From NCBI GenBank assembly GCA_032173965.1, contig JAVUNC010000019.1, positions 15,120,234 through 15,184,233 on the forward strand: DNA of 64,000 nucleotides. The letters are read 5' to 3'. The DNA is from Sitta carolinensis. Taxonomy: Eukaryota > Chordata > Aves > Passeriformes > Sittidae. The translations under genes were made by a program, and so were the position numbers. How positions within the stretch are numbered: the stretch's first letter is position 1; every line of letters begins with the position of its first letter. Of this stretch, positions 35,881 through 46,837 are shown in pieces. The notes beneath the pieces were generated by a model. The model ran no database searches, was not told the DNA's origin, and was given only the letters and a program-made list of their open reading frames with translations.

Positions 35881-36100
35881 TCAGAAGTTAGGAAGGAATT
35901 CTGTACTGTAAGGGTGTTGAATGAGTGGAACAGGTTGCCCAGAGTGGTTTTCAACAGCCCATCCCTGGAAGTGTCCAAGGCCAGAGTGGATTTGACCCTG
36001 GACAACTTTGTCTATTAAGTGGCATCCCTGCCCATGGCATGGGATTGGAACTAGATAATCTTTAATGTCCATTCCAACCCAAACCATTCTATGATTCCAT
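35881..36100 (+). mobile_element. CR1 LINE 3' end, about 220 bp
   Basis: The best-preserved CR1 copy here. In order: a 'aggaaggaattctgtactgt' section, 'gaacaggttgcccagagtgg', 'ccatccctggaagtgtccaa', 'ggccagagtggatttgaccc', 'tgcccatggcatgggattgg', 'aactagataatctttaatgt' and the tail 'aaccattctatgattccat'. It covers the end of ORF2 and the 3' UTR. As is usual for CR1, it is 5' truncated. Plus orientation. Lower divergence suggests a younger insertion than the others. Confidence 0.95.
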
Positions 36101-38119
36101 ATTTTGCCAATCTGGGGAGCTTCAACAAATGTATCCTGAAAATATTCTCTTGCTTGTTAAATATTTCCATACTTCAAAAATATATAGAAGAAGAATGTAG
36201 AATGTTCTTTGTCTGACAGTTTATCTTTAAACTTCAAAAATAAAATAAAATAAAATCACTCTTTTGATTTTCAAATACCAGTAAAACCTCAGGTGTTACT
36301 CAGAATCCACTCTACAGGCATGAGGACAGCCATAATTAGTGAGCAATAATTTACTGTCAGAAACTGATATCTCCAACCAAGTATATTAAATTAACAAGAT
36401 TTTCGATAGTTATAATAGGCAGTGATTTAGTTTCTAAGTGACATTTCTAGTATATTTATTGTTATTACCATGGCTGTACAAGGTAATACAAAAGTGGGTA
36501 GGGAGAAATGGAGGATTTCAAAAATACTGTGAAAGGTAGGTATCAGATTTTCTGTGTAGAAACCTGTCCAAAAGCTCTGCAAAGCACCTCCCACAGTCTG
36601 ACAAGGCCTCTGCATTTTCAATCAGGCCTCCTATTAGTTATTAAAGGACATATAAGGAACTTGAATATCCTGTAAGCCAGAAGTCTTGTTTTAATGAAAC
36701 CATGTTTATTCAGCAGCTTACATCAGTAAACTTGCTTCAAAGAATTCTCATGTACTGTGATTTCAAAAGCGAGGTGAAAGTAATAAAAGCCAAATTCATT
36801 TGTGACTTCAATCCAGTAAGCTCCAAAAGCATAGATGAAATACCCTGACCCAAAGCATAAGTTCTTTGGCACTCCTAATACAGACCTGCTGGAAAAATCC
36901 TGGTGCTGCTTCCCCACAGAGTAGACAACACTTCATCTGCCTTACCATCCTTGCACTTCTGCATGGATCTATTCTCTTAAAGAAGGAAGGAATTAGCCAT
37001 TTATAGTTCCCAGCCACTGTGCAGAGCATCCATCTCTTCGTGTGATATGATATTACACACTAATGCAATTATTGGAAATTAATTATATGAAACAGCTCCC
37101 ATAAGAATTACTCCACACATAACACAATTATGAATATTTTGGTAGTGCCACTAAATAGGGAAGATACTCTGTGTATGCTGATGTATTTTATACAATAATC
37201 CCTTGCCACAACCCATTTATTTTTAAAAATCTCTTTATAAAAGACAGCTCTGCACTTAGAGTGTTCCATTACACCACATAATGATTGCCAAATAATACAA
37301 ATGATTGCATGCAGAAAGTAAAATACAGAATTAAGGGCATAACAACACACTTAACTCTGCTGGAGTGGTTGTTGGGTTTGGGATTTTCTTTTTTAAATCA
37401 AGACTTGTTATATTTCATTATTTGATGAGAATTTTTGGTACAGTATGAAATGAATCCAAATAACTGCATTGAACTAGATTACAGGCAATTTACTTCACCA
37501 CTATATCTGAAAACAATAATCAGTATCCTAACAAAATAAACAAATGACCATTTGTTATTCTTAGTATCCATTCTTCACCTTATCATTTGCTCTCTAAACT
37601 CAACCCATCCCACTACACCATGCAAAACAATTCAAGCTCAAGTTTCCCCAGCAAAAGTAACAGCAAAAAAAATGCACCTGGAGAACACATTAATGAAATT
37701 CTTTAGCATATACAAAAGGCTTCTTGCCTGAAGTCCTTGAAAACCACTGTTCCTTTAACAGGGCGACTGACAGTAGTAAGAACTAAAATCCAGTTAGTAC
37801 ATGGGAACATAAAGAGTGGCCACTAAAACCACGCCAGTTCAAGGACAATGTGACATAAATTCTTTCATAACCATTCTAAGTTCCATCTTCACCCTCTCCC
37901 ATCACCCCCAGCCAGCACCAGAACCCACATGTTGGAGGCCAGCTCATGCTACCCTAAATAGCATTTTCTCCCACCTCCCTGCCTGACATCCACCCATCCT
38001 GTTCTGAGGGAAAGCTCTGCCTCCCCCAACAGTCCAAGAGCTCTTCAGCTATCCCAGAGAGATCTCTGAGGATCAGACTCACAGAAGATTTCAGGAGCTC
38101 ACCCTCTATGGCACTGTGC
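36101..38119. other. Unassigned AT-rich DNA
   Basis: Nothing recognised except a short (AAAAT)n repeat at 36236-36256. The part from about 37870 to 38119 becomes C-rich and could be an unrecognised upstream continuation of the CR1 piece that follows. Confidence 0.55.
36236..36256. repeat. (AAAAT)n simple repeat
   Basis: About four units of AAAAT. Simple repeat. Confidence 0.85.
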
Positions 38120-38480
38120 TGGGGCTCTCACTGCATCCCAGGAAAACCCACCTCATCAACGAATGGCTAGAGGGCTGGTGCCATCAGTGGAATTTGGGAT
38201 TTTCTGATCAGGGGGCAGCTTCTACAGCACAGGCCTGCCTGAGTGAGACAGGCTCCAGCTAGCTAACCAGGGCAACAGCATTGTAGCCCATGAGTTGGCA
38301 GAGATGACTGAGAGGGCTTTGAAGGGGGAAGAAGCTGAACCCAGGCTCTCCAGAGAGGACCCTAAGTGGCAAGCCAGAGCTGGGTGAAACCAGCAGCCCT
38401 GCTGAAGTGCATGAACACTATGCACAGAGCATGGGAAACAAACAAGAGGGGCTGGAGGCCGTGGTAGAGCAGTCAGATTG
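38120..38480 (+). mobile_element. CR1 LINE internal fragment, ORF1 end to ORF2 start
   Basis: Reading plus, a stretch encodes LINEWLEGWCHQWNLGFSDQ, which resembles the C-terminal part of the avian CR1 ORF1 protein (esterase-like family). Next come the spacer motifs 'atgagttggcagagatgact', 'gagagggctttgaaggggga' and 'gccagagctgggtgaaacca'. Then comes the start of ORF2, 'ctgaagtgcatgaacactat', followed by 'gcatgggaaacaaacaagag'. A one-base loss relative to the intact family shifts the ORF2 frame, and an ORF1 stop appears early, so neither protein is functional. The match fades near 38480, with no ORF2 body or 3' end. The left limit is uncertain and could be nearer 38020. Confidence 0.88.
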
Positions 38481-39365
38481 AAAGGAGTTAAAAGAAATAA
38501 CAGAATAAAATATTTTATCCCAGATTCTTTTTATATTAATGAAAAAAAAAAAAAAAACTATGATAAAAGCCCTCAGGATTCTCTGGTTTCTACAAGATCC
38601 TCTACACCACTTTTTAAATCACTGCACATAAGGGGAAAAACCTATTGCTGATTTTTAAGGTCTATTTCTAAGGAAACACTGAAAATGAGCCTATTCAATG
38701 ACCTTCACTATCAAAGTCTTAAAATTCTTCACAACTCTTCTCCCCTTGTAAGAATGGCAGAGACCGCATTAACACTCATGCAATGAAGAAACCAAACTTA
38801 TTTCTTGACATATGCAAGTAGTTAAACCATTTTCCCTTAATTAGTCAAAGTGAAAAATGCACAAATTCAAAAAGGAAGAACTTTTATCATCATAAATGAA
38901 AAGTGATAAACTATGGTGTACTCCTAGGTTCAGAACAGTGCCCCAGCTGGATGCACTTCTGGGTAAAACCAAAACCAGTCCCCAAAATAACAAAGCCAGG
39001 GCTACAAATGAAACAAAAAGAGACCTGGGCCACCACTCAGAATGGTGCTGGTTTGGAAAAGGACCAGCCTGTACCTGTAAAGCCCAGAAAGAAGGAAATT
39101 TGGCACCAGTAATGCAGAAAAGCAGCTCACAGATCTGTTCCGAAAAGCAATTCTTCATCCTACCTCCTTCTTCTGGATCAGACACCTCCTAGGGGGATGG
39201 GAGGTCCCCAGTTAGAATATCCCTGCTCAAAATATATCTGAACATGAAGTTTAGTGGAGACATGCTTACCTGCCATTGTTGACTGGAAGCCACTGCTCAT
39301 TTAGCAAAGCCATGAAGGACAAAAGTACTCAGGAGCAAACCTATATCCGAACCATCTGACCCTGC

Positions 39366-39389
39366 CTTATGCTTATGGATAAGCATAAG
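39366..39389. repeat. Perfect 10-bp hairpin with 4-base loop
   Basis: Arms CTTATGCTTA (39366-39375) and TAAGCATAAG (39380-39389) are fully complementary around loop TGGA. Too short for a microRNA precursor. It could extrude as a cruciform or be a chance palindrome. Confidence 0.85.
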
Positions 39390-39596
39390 TTATGAAGAAG
39401 TTATGTGAAAGAGGTCATATGGAAGTTTTGGGTTTTCAAAATTATTTACAAGCAAATGTGTAGGGATAGCTGTCAAAACAAAGGAAAAAAAGAGGACACC
39501 TGTAAGTAAATCTAAAGAGTCACAGTTTTCTCATTCGGAACATAACAAAAATCAAATCACGAGCCAGGATGATGAATTTTCACATGAATACTGAGA

Positions 39597-39635
39597 ACAT
39601 CTTTTGACAAACATCTTTTGTCAACATCTTTGACA
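39597..39635. repeat. Triplicated 13-bp unit
   Basis: Three near-identical units lie at 39597 ('acatcttttgaca'), 39611 ('acatcttttgtca') and 39624 ('acatctttgaca'). Periods are 14 and 13 bases. A minisatellite-like slippage product. Confidence 0.85.
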
Positions 39636-42600
39636 AAACTGTCATCCACATAAGATTTCAGTTTTCAATCTACTAAGGATTTGCTATAGCCTGAGTAGCT
39701 TGTGCAGTATGCAATACCACCAGTTGTGTGGCAATCTGAAGCACTAATGCCTGGATTGTCTTCAGGCGAACATTATCATTGCCCAAACTGGTCACACTGA
39801 AAACTCCTTCCACCAGGAACAAATCAGCTGCTTACTCCTAGGAGCAGTAACTAATAAAAATCTGTATTTCTACTTTAGATAACATTTTCCATACAAGAGC
39901 TTCTATTGCTACTGGTAACCTTCTCTAACAGTTTCTCATTAATACAGCAAAACAGTGCAAAAGATGTCCAAAATCTTCTACCTATGGAGAGTCTGATAGA
40001 TGAGGAACCCAGTTTGAATCTAACAGAAAAGGTATTTTGATACTCAAAAATCATTCAAGTTGGAAGCCTCTTTTTTGAAGATGGAGGGAATCAGGACACT
40101 GAGATCGCTGTGGAAAATCTGTTTACAGCTCTACCCCAGGTGCTGTCTCCTTCTACTCAACAGAAATTTTAAGAACTGCAAAATAGTTGTGGAAGATAAA
40201 GTGCTGCTGCTTGAGTGAACTTTAAAAGCTGTGTTGGTGGGGAATAGGGACACTGGAAAAATTGTAATAAGTTACTATGCAGCCTGAGGAAGTTAGGCTG
40301 GGTGTGGGCATGAAGACCTACCACGAGGGGAAAGTGCAGAGTAATTCTCCAGATTCTGCAGGCTAAAGAGTGAATCAGTTGGGTAGAAAAGCTGGAGAGT
40401 TTAAAGAGTCTTTTTATTTATTATTTTATTATTTCCTTTATATTTATTTGCAGAAAATATTCTGTCATTTTCTTGTCACAGACTGCAAGCCTGTGTTGTT
40501 GGTTACCAGGTAATGCTACAGTTTTAATGGCTGGAGTCAATTGGAATCTTTAGTAACACAAAATGAAAATACAGCAAGAACAGGCTCCTTGTTTTACTGC
40601 AACACTTCATCTCATAGGCACAGATTCACTACATCAAACAATAGAACATGTAGGATTTATGCTGCATGCCTCCTGAAATTAAAGGTATTTCTACAGGGAG
40701 GTCAGTTTTGAAAGGACTGAAAACAACAAAGACAATCCCCTTCTTTGCTTCCCTCCAAAAGCCTCTGTGGCAATGTGGTCAGGAGAGTTCCACAGAGGAC
40801 CATCAACTGGGGTAAGCCGACTTCAGTTCAAGACCTGGTCATATTAATTGGGAGAAAGCATTTACAGTTAAAACGCCAAAGTCACTTGAATTTTAAAAGT
40901 GCCAATAACTGTTAGGTGTCAAATAGGGTCAAACACAGTAGAGAGGACTCAACCATCATTATGTAATGGAGGCATCTTCAAAAACTTCTTTTAAATTTGC
41001 ACTCAGCACTTTGTACTGATAAAAGAGGCTGGAACCAGGGACTGCACCAGGAAAAAAGGCCCCTTTGCAACTCCCTCACTCCCTGTGAAGGAGCATCCTG
41101 AAATACTCCAAGCATTTGCACAAGAGCAAGGAACTGAAATGAACACACAGTGAAACTTGTAGGAATGCCTAAGGAGCAGGGAGGCCAGGGGAGTCCCACA
41201 GCCCACTGTGGTTTTGGGAGGGCTGTTGCAGGTCTCTGTATCTCTCACTCAGTCATTAAAAGCACCTTCCATAATGTGTGAAAACCTTTGTTATACTGTG
41301 CAAGCCCGTGCCAGGCTCTTGAAAACCAGCTTTCCTCACTTGCATTTACAAAGGGCTTTCCTGCTCCAGCAAGGGAAGACCAGCTCCGTGGCTGTCAGTA
41401 CCCTGCCTGATGTCAGGGAAGTTCCTGCATCCTCTTAGCTCTCCCAACACCCCACCAGCAATGCTGTTCATCTGGGATCAGGCTACTCAGAACAATTTAT
41501 GGAGCAACTGCAGGTACTTCCAGTCCATTATTTACACTCTGCTCCAGGCAAATCACGGCAATAAAGCCAAACTTTCAACAGCACCATGTTATCAGGGAGG
41601 AACTTTAGAAGGAAAAAATTATCACTTAAAAATCCTATGTCATGAGCAGTCTTTCCCTTTATCTGTGCTTCTCCATCCAGAATACAAGAACACTGATAGT
41701 TGTTTAGCTATTTTTAATGATGCTTTAACAATTAATGCATTAGAGTGTTATTTAAGTGTTACTAGAGGTAAGAACAGGCCACGAGAGACAAAAGAGCACA
41801 GCTGAATATGTGGAGACCAGACTAATTCCTTTGGAAAAGAACCACTTATACCATGTAGTTTAAAGTAGGCAGAGCCTAATCACCAGAGAAGGCTGAACAA
41901 ATAAACAACAAAAATATTTGGACAAGAAGCAAAAGACAACAGACAGAATAACAGCAACAAGACAGAAGCATTTACTTTTCAAAGCAGTGAAAATATGGCA
42001 AATAGGAAAGACAGGGCAAAAATTAAAAAGCAAAATAGGCAGGAAAAAACCAAAGCAATGGATAAGCTGTATTAGAGAATAGGGGGAAAATAGAGGAGAG
42101 AAAAGTAAAACAAAGCAACATGCTGCAAACAGAATTCAGTGTAAATGTGCTTCCATTTGCTGAACAGAAATCCAGGGATTTTTACCTGGAATCTGGCTTT
42201 GGGTAATACAGGATAAAGTGAAATTCTCCAGCCTGAATGATGCTGTCTGTATATATGAGGATAGATGCTTTTCCTGCATCTGACTTAGGTTAGCAATTGG
42301 CTTTACATCCAACCTGACATAAAAAGCAGGAAAAGTGAACCAGATCTTCCAATTCTGACATTTTTCTAACACACCTCTTTCTGAAGCAGAAATACAGGTC
42401 AGTTAACAGGCTGTTAATGTCTGAGTAGAATTTCTTCCATAAAAATTTGGAGCAAAATTCTAAGAAATCAAAGATGAGAACTTGGTACTGGGGCAGGAAA
42501 ATGGCTAGGATGATCTGTCTTCCTGCATCCTTCTCTTACAAGAAAATCTTACCACAGATTTTTACTGTAGGTTCTTTGACAAATAACTGCAATCTAATCC

Positions 42601-43484
42601 AAAATTATCTTCAAGCAGCTATATATGCAAAGAAAAAATATATATTGGCCCCTGAGGACCTTGAACTTCAGATTATTTCATTTTTTATTTTAGATTATTT
42701 CGCTTTTATTAGACTGAAACTTTAAAGAAGCTGGATGGCAACTCAGACTGCAGAGCACAATCTGTGTTCCATGAGTCAGGAAGCCATGCAGGGAATTTTT
42801 TTATAGAAGCAATGTAGACCTGAATTTTGGCACCTTTGGGTTGGCTGGCAGGCTTTAAGGGAAGAGAAGCACACTTGAACCCCTGGATTCTGGCTTACAC
42901 TGGATGCTTACACAGCTCACCCACGCAGCCAACATTAAATTCTGCATATTTCAGCTGATAACACACTTGGGTGTATGAAGAAGCCAACTGCCTTAGGATT
43001 TCCAGCTATCTGTCACACGACATGTAGGTCACAGAAACTCAGTGTCAGATAAAGGGAGCTAAACTTGATCTCTCTTTGTCTCACAGATTATAAGCTATCC
43101 CAGAGTCTAAAAGAAAATGTATAAATCCTGATTATTCAGGACTGCCAGGACTATCGGTTTCTTGCACAAAGAAACACCTGGCACAAAATAAACCTGAATA
43201 AGTCTAATGTGATTTTTTTTTAGAGGACTTCCTGAGCATTGCCTTCCCCATCTGTTCTTCCAGAGCAATGGGAAGCTTTGAATCATACTTAAATTATTAT
43301 TTAATTGAGATGACAGACTAAAATAATTTCCTACAGAAAGCTCCTCTCCAAATTGCACATGGCTTAAAGCCTGATCCTTCACTCACAGACAAGGTCCCCT
43401 CAGTGGTGATTCAGACATGAACTGATACCTTTTGGAGGCATCCATATGGATTCTCCTGCCATAGAGAGGCACACCTAGAATTAA

Positions 43485-43760
43485 CACAAAGCTTCAAGCT
43501 TGTGCAAAACGTGGCTGCTGGGAAACACTCAGCTGCCTTGCTGCAATTAGAATGGATTGATCTGGTTCACACTCTCTCATGGATATTATCTCATGCTCCT
43601 GGTAGACTGCAGCCCGCATTTATTCAAAGTCTCAATCCCCAGCTCCAGGGCTGTCCAACAGAACAAGTCCTACCTTTATCAATCCAGGCTGCATTCCCTG
43701 GGGACTCGGCAGTCCTTGAAGCCCTTTGGTGGCTGCATGTATATTTCTTGTTTGGAAGGA
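43485..43760 (+). mobile_element. Possible ancient L2-like LINE ORF2 remnant
   Basis: The plus-strand frame reads KLVQNVAAGKHSAALLQLEW from about 43496. The start resembles the LQLVQNAAAR motif at the C-terminal end of many L2/CR1-superfamily reverse transcriptases, where it is normally followed by a conserved histidine-tryptophan section. Here only a loose 'LLQLEWIDLVHTL' follows, and the rest of the 131-codon frame does not align convincingly. Bird genomes do hold ancient L2 debris. The call rests on one short motif. Confidence 0.28.
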
Positions 43761-46691
43761 TTCATCAAAGGCGTTTTTTTTTTGAGTCTGAACTCCTTCC
43801 TTCCTTCTCCTGGCAGCTTCCCCAGCCAGAAGTACACTTTCACAATATGTGGCACATAAAAAATTACTATTCTCCAAGCTTGGGTTTTCTTACCTAGGGG
43901 ACAGACCAAACTCCAATGCTAATAGCAACTGAGAAAATGTAATTTCCTTAAGTAATATTTAAAAAGTGTTTTGCAAGAACAACAACAAAAAAATTGCAGT
44001 ATTCTAAGTTAGATGAAAATAATCAATCTAATTACATACTTAGTTCACTGAAAAAGTTTTTAACTTCTGTGGGTCTATTTCATGTGTCTGGACATAGAAA
44101 TCTATATGACCTTGACATAAAAAGAGAACTTTCAACAAAACATAATTTACCAAACAAAAAAAGCTGCTAAATTCAAAGGGAACATCAACCACACAATTGG
44201 CTTAAACACACTATGCAATTTCCCTTCCTAAATTTTGGCTTGAACACCATTTGACATATTTCCAGCAAAAAGCAACAAAATTAATTCTCTACTTATGCCC
44301 TGCACAAGCTATGTGATTTCCTCAGAGGGAATGAAAGTTTTCTCAAAGTGTTTGCTAATGGACAACTTCCATCAATCACCACGACATTCTCCTCCCGTGA
44401 CTTCCTGTGAAGTCTCTCAGTGATCCTACTGCCCCACCATCCAAAAGGCAACATGAGTTTTGTTTAACCTCCTAACCATAAAACACAGCTCTGCTGTTAA
44501 TCTGTCATCTACTAATCAAGACTCCATCCGGAAGGGCCCTGAATATCCATTAGAAGGTGGAATGCTGCATTGAAATCCTGGTTCCTAGCAGCAAAATAAC
44601 AGGTTTTGTAACTATTACTGGTCTAGGAGGATTCTTCTTACACACATGCAGGTGCTTGTGTGAGTAATTTTTAACAGTTGTAGTGTAAAACACACCACAA
44701 ATCCCAGAAGTGCTAATGTGGAACCATCTTACCCATTACTCCACTAGGAACAAATTCCAAAACACAATCTCTAATAAAGCCAAGAGTTTGCAAAGAGTAT
44801 AGAGGGTATTTATAACAACGTCTCTGACATACCAATTGAAAATATGGTACATTCTAGCTATGGACACGATGAAAATACTGCTTTGAAAATGAAAACCAGG
44901 TTGTTTTGTGATGGTTACAGATAAAATATTGGAGGAAGCATGCTGCTGTGCCTACATAAAATGACAGATAAACCGTAGGATGACAAATTACAGTTCAGCA
45001 GTAAACAAGATTTATCCATATTTTTTAGATTAAACTGGTGCTTCTTAGGGTGGCTCAACAACTATTATTATTTTTCAAAATCTCCACGTATTTCAGAGGT
45101 TTCTGAAAAATGGCATGGACTAATATATCTTATATAACCTTTATTACCAGCATCTTATTCACAAGGCACTAATTTTTTGCTCTATCCTGACATATGACAT
45201 GCAAATCAGGGACCAGTTTTGCTCAATTCATATTTTCCTAATTTATTCATTTGTCAAGTAAATTTGTAACTCCTCTGCTCTCAGTATTTTAAAGAGAGAA
45301 AATTAAATTTTGCATAGACCTCAAATATGCTGTGTTTTCTACATGCTTTAAATCCAGTTTTTGACAGCATTATTTTTCAAACTTACTCCACAAAGTTATC
45401 TAACAGTTCACGCTACTTCACAATGGAGAAGCAGTAGGGAACAGTTATTTCACTACCTTACATAAATGACCATTAAATGATGTCATATACTACAATGAAA
45501 TGAATGCATTAGATGTTCTTTCACTTCAAAAAGGTAAAAAAAAATCCACCCAACCCTTTTGCTCCCCTCCTTCTCCCAAATTCCTTCAATTTCATCAGCA
45601 GGCTAAAGTACAGAACATACAACAAAGTGCATGTAGTAACTACATTTCAGGAATTTTACCAATACCAAGATTTATGGCTGTCACTTTATGCTGAAATTCT
45701 CCAACATCAAAGAGTGGTCTTAAAGCATGAGTGACAGCCAAGGCAACAGCTGTATGGATAAAATATGGTTGTTTTAACACCTTTCTTCTTGATGCAAAGA
45801 AGGTCAAGGGACGTTGCTTTCATACCGTGGTGCTCAGGGTGAGTCTAAGTTCATCAGCAAAGCTTCAGAAAGGGAGCTTCTGAATAGTCACTGTTCACTG
45901 TGCAGAAAGGGGTGATGGGGGGGGAAAGAAAATCTGAGCTTCCCTTCATTGGCACCATGAAGATTAAATATTGGGAAAAGCTGCTGTCAGAGGTTCCTGC
46001 TCATTGGGATTCCACATATCAAAACCAGGAGCTTTCTGGAACTCTGGAAACTTCACTCCCGAATTCACAGACAAGCACTCAGTATCGCAGATGAAAGACT
46101 GCTGACTGCTGTGCAGTTAAACCCTCTAATTTACTTAGCATATTCTCTTTCTGAGATGTGCTTGCAGCTGTTCATCGCAAATGATCCAAGGCAACATTCC
46201 CGTGCTTGAGACAAGCATAGCAAATTTGAACTAAGGAAGCACTTTTAGGAAGAGGTGAAAAGCATCTGAACTCAAGAGAAAAAGATTAACACCTCCCACT
46301 TCTGAAGCATTCAAAATGTATGCACTGATTCTGTAGTTTCTACAAAAGATAAAAGCCTGTGCATGAAACTTGAAATTAGCAAGATTAAAGAGCAAAGAAT
46401 TTACGCATTTCTTTTAGAAACAAGGGCAAATGTCAGCCAGTGAATTTATACATGTTATTTTGTCCTTGTTGCATTTGAATTATACTGTTACACTGAGTTC
46501 AAATTTACTTTAGGAAATAATATTAAATATAGGTAAGTGCCATTATGAAGTGGGTGAACAATTACTGAATCTAGTCTAGAGAAAGTGGGTTAACAGCATT
46601 TTTATGAAAAGGCCAAATTAAAGGAATATGAGAGTGGAGGGAATGGGGATACTAAGAAGTCATCTGGGAGCATACTTTTTTTTTTTTGCAG
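43761..46691. other. Unassigned AT-rich DNA
   Basis: No gene or repeat family recognised over about 2.9 kb. Only short frames and scattered A/T runs, including a T run at about 46675-46687 that forms the polypyrimidine tract of the next candidate. Confidence 0.6.
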
Positions 46692-46837
46692 TTCCTAGTC
46701 AGAGGAACTCGGCTTGGAGATGTCCTGATGCCAAGATGCAGACAGCGCAGTAATGCGCCCCCAAAGCCCACCTGGGACCAGGGAACTCACTTGGGAAATG
46801 GGACTGGGAGGATGCCACGTCACCAGGGCAGGACCTG
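46692..46837 (+). other. Candidate internal exon (unidentified)
   Basis: A strong acceptor (a long T run, then 'gcag') ends at 46691, and a donor-like 'cctg|gtaaaag' starts at 46838. The 146 bases between stay open in one frame, beginning FLVRGTRLGDVLMPRCRQRS and continuing with a Pro/Gly/His-rich part. The frame would stop just inside the intron, as expected of a real exon. The segment keeps several CpGs and is GC-richer than its surroundings. Against it, the antisense strand is also open here, the peptide matches no family I know, and no neighbouring exon was found. It could be an exon of a long non-coding RNA or chance. Confidence 0.22.

Larger units (their letters stand above)
38481..43484. 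other. Unassigned AT-rich DNA
   Basis: About 5 kb with no gene or element recognised, apart from the hairpin and triplication near 39.4-39.6 kb. The 131-codon plus frame at 41410-41805 contains a good donor-like 'agaggtaagaac' near 41765 but no domain I recognise. Confidence 0.55.
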
